Shown here one piece after another: positions 21,729-30,098 of a stretch of 58,852 nt of DNA. Below the pieces are notes generated by a model. It did no database searches, was not told the origin of the DNA, and worked only from the letters and a program-made list of their open reading frames with translations. How positions within the stretch are numbered: the stretch's first letter is position 1; every line of letters starts with the position of its first letter. A program made the position numbers and the translations under genes. Origin of the DNA: Pseudomonadota bacterium (GTDB lineage: Bacteria > Pseudomonadota > Alphaproteobacteria > Rhodobacterales > Rhodobacteraceae); assembly GCA_021845805.1 (NCBI GenBank), contig JAJZVD010000014.1, positions 1 to 58,852 on the forward strand, in the 5' to 3' direction.

Positions 21729-22535
21729 CTACTTGATCCCGGCGCGCATGAAGCTTTGCACGAAGGCGCGCTGGAACAGCAGGAACCCCACCAGAAGCGG
21801 CCCCGAGGTCATCAGCGTGGCCGCATTGATGACCGACCAGTGCACCCCGCTGTCAGAGGCCGAGAAGATCGACAGCCCGACCGTCAGCGGCCGCGCCGAC
21901 ACCGAATTGGTGATGATGAGCGGCCAGACATAGTTGTTCCAGTGCGCCGACACCGAGATCAGCCCGAAGGCGACATAGGTGGGCTTGGCCAGCGGCACAT
22001 AGACCCGGCGGATCAGCGTCAGAAGCGACGCGCCCTCGATCCGCGCGGCATCGTCCAGTTCGGTGGGCACCTGAAGGAAGGTCTGGCGCAACAGGAAGAT
22101 GAAGAAGGCCGATGCCATGTAGGGCAGCCCGATCCCCACGATCGAATCGGTCAGCCCCAGGATACGCATGGTGCGGTAGTTTTCCACCAGCAGCACGTCG
22201 GGCATCACCATCAGTTGCAACAGGACCAGCAGGAACAGCACCTGCTTGCCCGGAAACCTCAGACGGGCGAAGGCGAATGCCGCGAAGGTGCCCAGAACAA
22301 GCTGCACCGCAAGGATCACGGTGACCAGGATCACCGTGTTCAGGAAGTAGCGCGCGAAGGGCGCCTGCACCCAGGCGGCGGGGAAGTTTTCCAGCGTCAG
22401 CGGGGCCAGCAGGTCGAAATGCGTCTCGTAGGCGGCGGGATGGAAGGCAGTCCAGACCGCATAGGCCAGCGGCGCGATCCACAGGATGGCCAGCAGCCAG
22501 CCGCCCAGCGTGGCGAGTTTGTCCCACAGGCTCAT
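21729..22535 (-). CDS. carbohydrate ABC transporter permease (UgpE type)
   Basis: A 268-residue inner-membrane permease of the CUT1 family with six predicted spans. The EAA loop that contacts the ATPase reads DDAARIEGASLLTLIRRVY. It is the last gene of a four-gene operon (ATPase, binding protein, two permeases) and overlaps the preceding permease by 4 bp. The sequence resembles UgpE/MalG-like permeases; the substrate cannot be assigned. Confidence 0.88.
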   Translation of the reverse strand: MSLWDKLATLGGWLLAILWIAPLAYAVWTAFHPAAYETHFDLLAPLTLENFPAAWVQAPFARYFLNTVILVTVILAVQLVLGTFAAFAFARLRFPGKQVLFLLVLLQLMVMPDVLLVENYRTMRILGLTDSIVGIGLPYMASAFFIFLLRQTFLQVPTELDDAARIEGASLLTLIRRVYVPLAKPTYVAFGLISVSAHWNNYVWPLIITNSVSARPLTVGLSIFSASDSGVHWSVINAATLMTSGPLLVGFLLFQRAFVQSFMRAGIK

Positions 22536-23401
22536 TTGTAATGCACCCGCCGGTCGATCAGCACCACCTGCCCCAGCGCCAGAAGCGACAGGATCACGAT
22601 CATCACCACCGTCAGCGTGGCGGCATAGGCGGTGTCCCAGAACTGGAACCCCACGCGGTAGATGTAGAAGAACAGGATGTTGGTCGCGTTGTCGGGCCCG
22701 CCCTGCGTCATCTGGAAGATGTGATCCACCAGCCGCACCGCGTCGATCACCGCGTTGACCGAGATGAAGAGCGTGGTGGGCATGATCATCGGCAGGGTGA
22801 TCCGGCGGAAGATCTGCCAGCGGCTGGCGCCCTCCAGCCGGGCGGCCTCGATCAGCGTGGGGGGAATCGTCTGCAAGGCGGCAAGGTAGAAGATCATGAA
22901 GAACCCCGCCTCTTTCCAGACCGCCACCGCCGCCACGGCGTAAAGCGCGGTGGATCCGGTGCCCAGCAGGTTCTGCGCGTGCAGCCCGAACAGCCCGCGG
23001 ATCTGGTCGATCAGGCCGAAGCCCGGGGTGTAGAAGAAGATCCAGATGTTCGCGACCGCGATCAGCGGCAGCACGGTGGGGGTGAAGAAGGCCATCCGCA
23101 GGAAGGCCCGCCCCGCCACCCGCCCCTGCACCAGAAGCGCCATGACCAGCGCCAGCCCCATCGACAGCGGCACCGTGACCAGCGCATAGACCAGGTTGTT
23201 GCGCATCGCCTGCCAGAACACCGGGTCGGCGATCATGCGTTCGTAGTTCTTCAGCCCCACGAAATGCGACGGCCGGGCCCCCCGCGCGGTGGACCAGAAC
23301 GAGGCGATGATCGTCTCGACCGCGGGCACATGCATGAAGGTTGCCAGCACGACAAGCGCGGGCAGCAGCATCAGCCAGGCATGGATCGTCTCGCGCCGCA
23401 T
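22532..23401 (-). CDS. carbohydrate ABC transporter permease (UgpA type)
   Basis: A 289-residue partner permease (UgpA/MalF-like, six spans) with the EAA loop EAARLEGASRWQIFRRI. It starts 56 bp after the binding-protein stop, with a strong stem-loop in the gap, and overlaps the second permease by 4 bp. Confidence 0.88.
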   Translation of the reverse strand: MRRETIHAWLMLLPALVVLATFMHVPAVETIIASFWSTARGARPSHFVGLKNYERMIADPVFWQAMRNNLVYALVTVPLSMGLALVMALLVQGRVAGRAFLRMAFFTPTVLPLIAVANIWIFFYTPGFGLIDQIRGLFGLHAQNLLGTGSTALYAVAAVAVWKEAGFFMIFYLAALQTIPPTLIEAARLEGASRWQIFRRITLPMIMPTTLFISVNAVIDAVRLVDHIFQMTQGGPDNATNILFFYIYRVGFQFWDTAYAATLTVVMIVILSLLALGQVVLIDRRVHYK

Positions 23402-23418
23402 GGGGGCTCCGGTGGAAA

Positions 23419-23440
23419 CGGGGGGCCGGATGGCCCCCCG
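23419..23440 (-). promoter_or_regulatory. intercistronic stem-loop after binding-protein gene
   Basis: CGGGGGGCC-GGAT-GGCCCCCCG forms 9-bp perfect arms in the gap between the binding-protein and permease genes. No T-run follows. The likely role, by analogy with malE-malF, is to stabilise upstream mRNA or partly terminate, so that binding protein exceeds permease. Confidence 0.55.
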
Positions 23441-23456
23441 GACGGCAGGGATCGGG

Positions 23457-24740
23457 TTACTGGTAGGACGCCAGCGCGGCGGTCGCCTTGGCCTGCGCGT
23501 CCTTCAGCGCGGTGGCCACGTCCTTCTGGCCCGACATGATCGCTTCCAGCGCGTCGTTCAGGTACTGGGTGACGGCGACGTTCTGATAGACCGTCAGCTC
23601 GGGACCTGCGTATTTCAGCTGGTCGCGCGCCACCAGCGCGCCGGGCACCTTGGTCACATAGTCCTTCAGCGCGGGGGTTTCCCAGTCATCGGGGCGCGGG
23701 GCGACATAGCCCGTGGCCATCGTCCACTTGGCGGCCTGTTCGGGCGCGGTCATCCATTGCACGAAGTCCACCGCGGCCTTCTTCTGTTCGTCGGTCGACT
23801 GCTTGAACAGGTACCAGTTCCCGCCGCCTGTGGGCGCGCCGAAGGTCTTCTTGGCGGGCAGGAAGCCCACGCCAAAGGGGAAGGGCGCGTTCTTGGTGAT
23901 GTTGGTCAGGTTGCCCGTGGTGGTCCAGATGATCGCCGCGTTGCCCTCGAAGAAGGCCTTGGGCGTGGCGCCCCAGTCCAGCGTGCCGGGTTCCATCACC
24001 TTGTACTTGGTGGTCAGGTCCGCCATGAACTGCGCGGCCTCGATGGCGGCGGGGCTGTCGAAGGCGACCGACTTGCCATCCGGCGCGCCGAGCGTGGCGC
24101 CGTTCGGGATCGCAAGGCCCTGGAAAAGCCAGTAGGGGAACCCCGCGGTGGGAATGCGCACGCCCCATTGCGTGACCTTGCCGCCGGCGTCGCGCACCGT
24201 CAGCTTCTGCGCGTCGGCGACCAGTTCATCCCAGCTTGCGGGCGCGTGGTCGGGGTCCAGCCCCGCCTTCTTGAAGGCGTCCTTGTTCCAGTACATGACC
24301 GGGGTCGAGCGCTGGAACGGGATGCCGTAGGTCTTGCCGTCCACCTGGCTGTTGGCCATGAACGCGGGGTAGAAGCCGCCCAGCCAGCTCTGCTTCTTGT
24401 CAGCCGAGACATAGTCGTCGAAGGGCACCACCATGTCCTCGTCGATCAGGTCGTAAAGCTCGGCCGCGCCGATCACCGCCAGTTGCGGCGGGTTGCCGCC
24501 CTTGGCCGCGGTCAGCGCCTTGGCGATGGTCGAGGTGTAGTCGCCCGTGTAGACCGGCTTGATGTCGACGCCCGGGTGGGCCTTCATGTACTCGGTCGTC
24601 AGGTCCTGGATCGTCTGCGCGGCACCGCCGCCGACGGCCACGGGAAAGAAGAACTGCAGATCCACCGCCATCGCGGGGGCCGCCAGCAGCGCCGCCACGG
24701 CGGTGGCGCCAAGGGTTGTCGTCAGTCGAAAGAGGGTCAT
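23457..24740 (-). CDS. sugar ABC transporter substrate-binding protein (UgpB-like)
   Basis: A 427-residue periplasmic binding protein with a Sec signal ending near AAPAMA-VDL (residues 25-26). The SBP family 1 features include EYMKAHPGVDIKPVYTGDY and GIPFQRSTPVMYWNKDAFKKAGLDP. It is nearest in pattern to UgpB, so glycerol-3-phosphate, phosphodiesters or a sugar are possible ligands. The ATG overlaps the stop of the ATPase gene (ATGA). Confidence 0.88.
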   Translation of the reverse strand: MTLFRLTTTLGATAVAALLAAPAMAVDLQFFFPVAVGGGAAQTIQDLTTEYMKAHPGVDIKPVYTGDYTSTIAKALTAAKGGNPPQLAVIGAAELYDLIDEDMVVPFDDYVSADKKQSWLGGFYPAFMANSQVDGKTYGIPFQRSTPVMYWNKDAFKKAGLDPDHAPASWDELVADAQKLTVRDAGGKVTQWGVRIPTAGFPYWLFQGLAIPNGATLGAPDGKSVAFDSPAAIEAAQFMADLTTKYKVMEPGTLDWGATPKAFFEGNAAIIWTTTGNLTNITKNAPFPFGVGFLPAKKTFGAPTGGGNWYLFKQSTDEQKKAAVDFVQWMTAPEQAAKWTMATGYVAPRPDDWETPALKDYVTKVPGALVARDQLKYAGPELTVYQNVAVTQYLNDALEAIMSGQKDVATALKDAQAKATAALASYQ

Positions 24741-25900
24741 CAGGCACGTCCTTCGTTGGCTTGGGCTTCGTTGGCTTGGGCTTCGTTGGCTTGGGCTTCG
24801 TTGGCTTGGGCTTCGTTGGCTTGGGCTTCGTTGGCTTGGGAAAGACCGCCGCCGGGCGCCAGCGCAAGGCCGGTGGCGGCATCGAACAGCCGCAGCGCCT
24901 CGGGCGCCCAGCCGATGTAAAGCGCCGCGTCCGCGGGCAGGCCCGCGCGGGCGGGCTGGCGCAAGACCGCCTCGCTGCCCGCCACGTCCAGCGTCACCAG
25001 AAGGTCGGCGCCAAGGTATTCCGCGGATTTCACCCGCGCCGGCGCGCCCGCGGCGGCAAAGTGCATGTCTTCCGGCCGCAGCCCCGCCATCGCGCCGCCG
25101 GGCAGGCCCAGCCGGTCGGCGGGGATCAGGTTCATCGGCGGGCTGCCGATGAAGCGGGCGGCAAAGGTGCTGGCGGGATGGGCGTAGATCTCTTGCGGGG
25201 TGCCTTCCTGTTCCACCCGGCCCGCGTTCATCAGCACGATGCGGTCGGCCATCGTCATCGCCTCGACCTGGTCGTGGGTGACATAGACCATCGTCAGCCC
25301 CAGCCGCTTCTGCAGGGCGCGGATCTCGACCCGCATCTCGGCGCGCAGCTTGGCATCGAGGTTCGACAGCGGCTCGTCCATCAGGCAGACGGGGCGTTCC
25401 GAAATCACCGCCCGGGCCAGCGCCACACGCTGCTGCTGGCCGCCCGACAGTTGCGCGGGCTTGCGGTCCAGCAGCGTCTCCAGCCCCATGATCTGCGCCA
25501 CGCGGGCCAGACGCGGCGCCATCTCGGCCTTGGCCGTCCCGCGCACCGACAGGCCGAAGGTGATGTTCTCGGCCACCGTCAGGTGCGGAAACAGCGCGTA
25601 GCTCTGGAACACCATCGCGATGTCGCGCTGTGCCGGCGGCAGGTCGCCCAGGCTGCGCCCCGCCATCACGATCTCGCCCGCGGTCGGCGCCTCGAACCCC
25701 GCGATCAGGCGCAACAGCGTGGACTTGCCGCAGCCCGAGGGGCCCAGAAGCACCGTCAGCGCGCCCGCGGGGATCTCGAACGAGACATCCTGCACGGCGG
25801 CATGGGTGGAAAAGCGCTTGCCAAGGCCGCGCAGGCTGATGCCCGGCGCGGCGGCGAACGGGGTTCGGGTCGGGGTCTGGGTCCGGGCGACATCACGCAT
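24740..25900 (-). CDS. carbohydrate ABC transporter ATP-binding protein with repeat tail
   Basis: A 386-residue UgpC/MsmK/MalK-type ATPase. It shows Walker A GPSGCGKST, signature LSGGQQQRVALARA, Walker B CLMDEPLSNLD, an H-loop THD, and a C-terminal TOBE-like region with GLRPEDMHF. The last 33 residues are unusual: six pentapeptides QANEA (the last QANEG), then GRA. These are encoded by six perfect 15-bp repeats. The extension is not part of the family and is probably disordered. The gene is first in its operon, directly downstream of the GntR gene on the same strand. Confidence 0.9.
   Translation of the reverse strand: MRDVARTQTPTRTPFAAAPGISLRGLGKRFSTHAAVQDVSFEIPAGALTVLLGPSGCGKSTLLRLIAGFEAPTAGEIVMAGRSLGDLPPAQRDIAMVFQSYALFPHLTVAENITFGLSVRGTAKAEMAPRLARVAQIMGLETLLDRKPAQLSGGQQQRVALARAVISERPVCLMDEPLSNLDAKLRAEMRVEIRALQKRLGLTMVYVTHDQVEAMTMADRIVLMNAGRVEQEGTPQEIYAHPASTFAARFIGSPPMNLIPADRLGLPGGAMAGLRPEDMHFAAAGAPARVKSAEYLGADLLVTLDVAGSEAVLRQPARAGLPADAALYIGWAPEALRLFDAATGLALAPGGGLSQANEAQANEAQANEAQANEAQANEAQANEGRA
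24751..24840 (-). repeat. six perfect 15-bp tandem repeats inside the ATPase gene
   Basis: The 15-mer CTTCGTTGGCTTGGG (plus strand) is repeated six times without a mismatch. It lies just before the stop codon of the ATPase gene and ends 10 bp upstream of the binding-protein start. Gain or loss of units keeps the frame. Its composition is less GC-rich than its surroundings. Confidence 0.97.
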
Positions 25901-25931
25901 GATCGCGGGATACTAGCCGTCCACGACGGTC

Positions 25932-25948
25932 TCACAAACAGTTTGTGA
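25932..25948. promoter_or_regulatory. 17-bp palindrome upstream of the left ABC operon
   Basis: TCACAAACAGTTTGTGA is a perfect palindrome around a central A, 32-48 bp upstream of the ATPase start and in the 106-bp gap after the GntR gene. It is a candidate operator for the left transporter operon. It does not match the palindrome on the right-hand promoter. Confidence 0.5.
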
Positions 25949-26006
25949 AGGATTTGTAACAACCCACCACCTCACGAACCCGTGATCGCAGCCGACCTGG
26001 CGCCGG

Positions 26007-26729
26007 TCAGCGAGCCGGTTCGTCTTCGAACAGCTCGCCGAAGCGCCGCCGAAGCTCGGGCAGTTCGCTCATGATCGAGGACAGATGCGCCCGCATCGCG
26101 GCGCTTGCGGCCTCGGGCGCGCCCGCCTCGACCGCCGCGACGATGGCACGGTGCTGGGCGATGATGACCGGCAGGGGCGACATCGCCTCGATCGCCAGGA
26201 ACCGCACCCGGTCCATCTGCGCCTTCACGGTTTCCAGCATCCGCCAGGCCATCGGGCATTCGGCGATGGCGGCCAGTTCCGCATGGAACGCCTCGTCCAG
26301 GAAATAGAACCGCGCGCGGCTCTCCTCGCGCGCCTGCGGCTCGCGCGCGGCCAGCGCTTCCTGTTCGGCCAGCAGCTCGGCCAGCCGCCGCTTGCCCGCG
26401 GGCGTGGCCTTCACCGCCGCCTCGCCCGCGATGGCGATTTCCACCGCCTGCCGGATGAAGCGGGCATCGGCCACCGCATTCATCGAGATGCGCGCCACCT
26501 GCGTGCCACGCTGCGGCAGCACCCGCACCAGCCCGGCTTCGGACAGTTTGATGAAAGCCTCGCGCACCGGCTGGCGGGAAATCGCGAACCGGCGCGCGAT
26601 CTCCTGTTCCGACAGCATCTCGCCCGCCTCGACCTGATGGGTGATGATGGCCAGCCTGAGCGCGCGCAGCACATGGGCCGCGATCGGCTCGTGCGGCTGA
26701 CGGTCGGGGATGTCGAAGGGCTTCACCAT
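26007..26729 (-). CDS. GntR-family (FCD) transcriptional regulator
   Basis: A 240-residue regulator. The N-terminal GntR winged helix-turn-helix (about 13-82) has the SEQEIARRFAISRQPVREAF helices and the RGTQVARIS wing. A C-terminal FCD all-helical ligand domain follows, with metal-binding His-type residues (DEAFHAEL and a later AQHRAI). FCD regulators usually sense sugar acids or other carboxylates, which fits the uxaC/uxuB genes nearby. It is divergent from the right-hand ABC operon and upstream of the left one on the same strand. The ATG at 26729 was chosen by the conserved MVKPFDIPDRQPHEPIA start. Confidence 0.9.
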   Translation of the reverse strand: MVKPFDIPDRQPHEPIAAHVLRALRLAIITHQVEAGEMLSEQEIARRFAISRQPVREAFIKLSEAGLVRVLPQRGTQVARISMNAVADARFIRQAVEIAIAGEAAVKATPAGKRRLAELLAEQEALAAREPQAREESRARFYFLDEAFHAELAAIAECPMAWRMLETVKAQMDRVRFLAIEAMSPLPVIIAQHRAIVAAVEAGAPEAASAAMRAHLSSIMSELPELRRRFGELFEDEPAR

Positions 26730-26758
26730 GCCCCCGGTGATGGCACATCCTGCGCGCG

Positions 26759-26787
26759 TTGACAACGGCATACTACCATTCTAGTAT
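26759..26787 (+). promoter_or_regulatory. sigma-70-type promoter for the hexuronate ABC/uxa operon
   Basis: TTGACA at 26759-26764, a 17-bp spacer and TAGTAT at 26782-26787 give a near-consensus promoter pointing at the binding-protein gene. It is 95 bp upstream of the GTG start. It is the best promoter I see in the window. Confidence 0.7.
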
Positions 26788-26788
26788 G
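26769..26788. promoter_or_regulatory. operator-like inverted repeat in the promoter
   Basis: CATACTA-N6-TAGTATG is a perfect 7-bp inverted repeat that fills the spacer and covers the -10 box. A repressor bound here would block RNA polymerase. The divergent GntR protein is the obvious candidate, and the size and symmetry fit GntR-family operators. Confidence 0.65.
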
Positions 26789-26881
26789 GCGACAGATCCC
26801 GGCGGCCCTCCGCACGGGACGACGGCAAGCGGCAGGGCCGGGAGGGCCCCGCCGTCGGCATCACAACTGGGGAGGATCAGC

Positions 26882-28066
26882 GTGACAGACTTCATCATCA
26901 ACCGCCGGGGCGTTCTTGGCGGGGCGGCGGGCGCGGCGGCTCTGGCCATGCTGGGCCAGCGGGCGGCGGCCCTGACGATGCCTTCGGCGCCGGTGTCGCT
27001 GAACATCGTGGACGTGGCGGGCAACCTGGCGCTGACCAAGACGCCGTTGCAGAACTATGCCAAGGCGAACCCGAAATACGTCTCGGCCATCAACTTCTCC
27101 AGCGCGCCCGCGCCGGAACTGCCGGGCAAGATCAAGGCCCAGCAGGGCGCCAACCGGGTCGACATCGACCTGGTGCTGACCGGGACCGATGCGCTGTCGG
27201 CCGGGGTGGACCAGGGCATCTGGCTGAAGCTGCTGCCCGACCATGCGGGCGACCTGCCGAAGCTGGACGAGATCTATCTGCCGCAGGCCGCCAAGATGCA
27301 GGCGCTGGCGCAGGGCTTCGGGGTCGAGGTCAGCTACTACCCCTCGGGGCCGCTGATCGAATACATGCCCGACCGGGTCAAGCAGGTGCCCACCACCGCC
27401 GAAGAGCTGCTGGCCTGGGCCAAGGCCAACCCCAACAAGTTCATGTATGCCCGCCCCGCCAACTCGGGCCCCGGGCGGACCTTCCTGATGGGGCTGCCCT
27501 GGATCCTGAAGGACAAGGACCCGATGGACCCGGTGAACGGCTGGGACAAGACCTGGGCCTATCTGGACGAGATCGGCAACTACATCGAGTATTACGCCAC
27601 CGGCACCACGCCCACGATGAAGGAACTGGGCGAAGGCACCCGCGACATCATCGCCACCACCACCGGCTGGGACATCAACCCCCGCGTGCTGGGCATCGTG
27701 CCGAAAGAGGCCAAGGTGGGCACGCTGGCCGGGTTCCACTGGGTGACGGACGCGCATTACATGTGCATCCCGAAGGGCGTCAGCGACGACAAGCTGGCCG
27801 TTCTGCTGGATCTCATGCGCTACATGCTGACCCCCGAGGCGCAGGCCTATGCCTATGACGAGGGCTATTTCTACCCCGGCCCGGCGGTGAAGGACGTGCC
27901 GATCACCCTGGCGCCGAAGTCGAGCCAGGACGCGATCGCCGAATACGGCCGCCCGGAATACGACAAGATGATCGCCGACAACCCCAAGGAACTGCCGCTG
28001 CCCGCGCAGACGATGGTCACGGCCTTCAGCATGTGGGACAAGAAGATCGGCGCCAAGAAGGGCTGA
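26882..28066 (+). CDS. ABC transporter substrate-binding protein
   Basis: A 394-residue exported solute-binding protein with a twin-arginine-like leader (INRRGVLGGAAGAAALAM). Its pattern is closer to the PotD/AfuA group than to CUT1 sugar binders. It starts at GTG 26882 with GGGGAGG upstream; in-frame ATGs further 5' would give an unnatural N-terminus and overlap the operator. It is first in an operon of binding protein, ATPase, two permeases, uxaC and uxuB, which suggests a sugar-acid ligand. Confidence 0.85.
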   Translation: MTDFIINRRGVLGGAAGAAALAMLGQRAAALTMPSAPVSLNIVDVAGNLALTKTPLQNYAKANPKYVSAINFSSAPAPELPGKIKAQQGANRVDIDLVLTGTDALSAGVDQGIWLKLLPDHAGDLPKLDEIYLPQAAKMQALAQGFGVEVSYYPSGPLIEYMPDRVKQVPTTAEELLAWAKANPNKFMYARPANSGPGRTFLMGLPWILKDKDPMDPVNGWDKTWAYLDEIGNYIEYYATGTTPTMKELGEGTRDIIATTTGWDINPRVLGIVPKEAKVGTLAGFHWVTDAHYMCIPKGVSDDKLAVLLDLMRYMLTPEAQAYAYDEGYFYPGPAVKDVPITLAPKSSQDAIAEYGRPEYDKMIADNPKELPLPAQTMVTAFSMWDKKIGAKKG

Positions 28067-28075
28067 CCCTGCGTC

Positions 28076-28098
28076 GGGCCCGGGCGACCCCCGGGCCC
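28076..28098 (+). promoter_or_regulatory. intercistronic stem-loop after binding-protein gene
   Basis: GGGCCCGGG-N5-CCCGGGCCC lies in the 71-bp gap between the binding-protein stop and the ATPase start, with 9-bp perfect arms and no T-run. It occupies the same position as the stem-loop in the left ABC operon. Confidence 0.55.
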
Positions 28099-28137
28099 GC
28101 TGTTCCGCTTCCTTCCCTTTCCCCTCGCAAGGGCACC

Positions 28138-29205
28138 ATGGCGATTCATTCCAAAGACTTCCGCACCCTGCGGCTTGACGGCGTGCAGCGCGATTTCGGC
28201 GCCTTCAACGCGCTCAAGGGCATCAGCCTGACCATCGCGCGCGGCGAGTTCGTGGCGCTTCTGGGCCCCTCGGGCTGCGGCAAATCCACCGCGCTGAACT
28301 GCGTCGCGGGGCTTCTGCCGCTGACCGGGGGCACGATCAGCCTTGATGACAGGCGGATCGACACGCTGAGCCCCGAGGATCGCGGCTTCGGCATGGTGTT
28401 CCAGAACTACGCGCTTTTTCCGCACATGAGCGTGGCCAGGAACGTGGGCTTTGGCCTGGCCATGCGCAACGAGCCGCGCGCCCGGATCGCCGAGAAGGTG
28501 GCCGAGGCGCTGCGGCTGGTGCGGCTGGAGGGGCAGGCCGACAAGCTACCCGGCCAACTGTCGGGCGGCCAGCAGCAGCGCGTGGCGATCGCCCGCGCCA
28601 TCGTGGTCGCGCCGCCGCTGGTGATGATGGACGAGCCGCTGTCGAACCTCGATGCCAAGCTGCGGCTTGAAATGCGGGCCGAGATCCGGCGCATCCATGC
28701 CCATCTGGGCTCGGCCACCATCTATGTGACCCATGACCAGGACGAGGCGCTGAGCCTGGCCGACCGCATCGTGGTGATGCGGCAGGGCGAGGTGCGCCAG
28801 GTCGGCACGCCGGAAGAGCTTTACACCCGGCCCGCCACGGTGGACGTGGCCGAGTTCATGGGCTTTCGCAACATGCTGCCCGCCACGCTCGATGGCGCAG
28901 GCGGCGGCGCGCGCGCGCGGGTGACGGTGGATGGCGCGGCCTGCGAAGGTACGCCGGTCGGGCCCCTTGCGCCCGGCGCCGTGACGCTGGCGATCCGCCC
29001 CGAGGATCTGCGCCCGCAGGATGACGGGCCGCTGGCCGCGCGGGTCGATCAGGTGGAATACCGCGGCCGCGCCTTCTTCGGCATCGCCACCACGCCCGCC
29101 GGCACCGCGCTGCATTTCCGCGCGCCCTCGCGGGTCGAGCCCGGCACCGCGCTGCGCTTCGGCGCCGACCCCGACCGCATCCTGATCTACGGGGGCGCGG
29201 CATGA
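28138..29205 (+). CDS. ABC transporter ATP-binding protein
   Basis: A 355-residue ATPase of the PotA/MalK superfamily. It has Walker A GPSGCGKST, Q-loop GMVFQNYALFPHM, signature LSGGQQQRVAIARA, Walker B MMDEPLSNLD, H-loop THDQDEA, and a C-terminal TOBE domain with LAIRPEDLRPQ. It supplies energy for the two permeases that follow; the stop overlaps the first permease start (ATGA). Confidence 0.92.
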   Translation: MAIHSKDFRTLRLDGVQRDFGAFNALKGISLTIARGEFVALLGPSGCGKSTALNCVAGLLPLTGGTISLDDRRIDTLSPEDRGFGMVFQNYALFPHMSVARNVGFGLAMRNEPRARIAEKVAEALRLVRLEGQADKLPGQLSGGQQQRVAIARAIVVAPPLVMMDEPLSNLDAKLRLEMRAEIRRIHAHLGSATIYVTHDQDEALSLADRIVVMRQGEVRQVGTPEELYTRPATVDVAEFMGFRNMLPATLDGAGGGARARVTVDGAACEGTPVGPLAPGAVTLAIRPEDLRPQDDGPLAARVDQVEYRGRAFFGIATTPAGTALHFRAPSRVEPGTALRFGADPDRILIYGGAA

Positions 29206-30098
29206 CCGGCGCCGCCCTGCCCCGCAGGCCCGGCCTGCGCGAACGGCTGGCCCGGCGCGGGCTTGACGGCACCACGCTGCTGGTGCTGCCCGCCGCGCTG
29301 GCGATCCTGGCGCTGTTCGTCTATCCGTTCATCGAGGGCCTGGTGCTGTCGTTCCTGCCCAAGCAGGGCGGCCCGCTTGCGAACTATGCCAAGTTCTTCG
29401 GCGATCCCTACCTGTGGAAGACGATCCCGACCACGCTGGGCCTCGCCATTCCGGCGACGCTGGCCAATATCGCGCTGTCGGTCCCGGTGGCGCTGCGCGT
29501 GCGCCGGATGAAGCGGCAGCGGCTTCTGACCACGATCCTGGTGATCCCGATCACGCTGGGCACCGTGCTCGTGGCCGAGGGGCTGTTGAACTACCTCGGC
29601 CCGCAGGGCTGGCTGAACCGCACGCTGATGGCGCTGCACCTGATCGACCGGCCGGTGCGGCTGGTGCACAATTACTGGGGCGTGCTGTGGTCGCTGGTCA
29701 TCGCGGGCTTCCCCTTCACCTTCCTCCTGACACTCTCGTATGTCTCGGGGATCGACCCGAACCTGGAACGCGCCGCCGCCACCCTGGGCGCGGGGCCGCG
29801 GGCGCGGTTTCGCACCGTGCTCTTGCCGCTGATGGCCTCGGGGCTGGCGATCACCTTCTGCCTCAGCTTCGTGCAGGCCTTCGCGGTCTATCCCTCGGCG
29901 GTGCTGGTGGGGGCGCCCGCGGGCTCGACCCGGGTGATTTCCATCGCGGCCTTCCAGGCGGCCTACGAGGTCTATGACGACAGCCTGGCCTCGTCGATCG
30001 CCATGATCATGGCCGCGATCCAGCTGGTGATCGTGGTGCTGGTGCTGGCCGGGCGCAGCCTGTTCTACCGCGGCCCCGCCGGAGGAGGCAAAGGATGA
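29202..30098 (+). CDS. ABC transporter permease
   Basis: A 298-residue inner-membrane permease (PotB-like, six spans). The EAA-type loop reads ERAAATLGAGPRARFRTVLLP. It overlaps the ATPase gene upstream and the second permease downstream by 4 bp each, showing tight translational coupling. Confidence 0.88.
   Translation: MTGAALPRRPGLRERLARRGLDGTTLLVLPAALAILALFVYPFIEGLVLSFLPKQGGPLANYAKFFGDPYLWKTIPTTLGLAIPATLANIALSVPVALRVRRMKRQRLLTTILVIPITLGTVLVAEGLLNYLGPQGWLNRTLMALHLIDRPVRLVHNYWGVLWSLVIAGFPFTFLLTLSYVSGIDPNLERAAATLGAGPRARFRTVLLPLMASGLAITFCLSFVQAFAVYPSAVLVGAPAGSTRVISIAAFQAAYEVYDDSLASSIAMIMAAIQLVIVVLVLAGRSLFYRGPAGGGKG

Noticed and set aside
24751-24840. Phase-variable on/off switch by repeat number
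   Set aside because: The unit is 15 bp, so unit gain or loss cannot shift the frame; only tail length or coupling could change.
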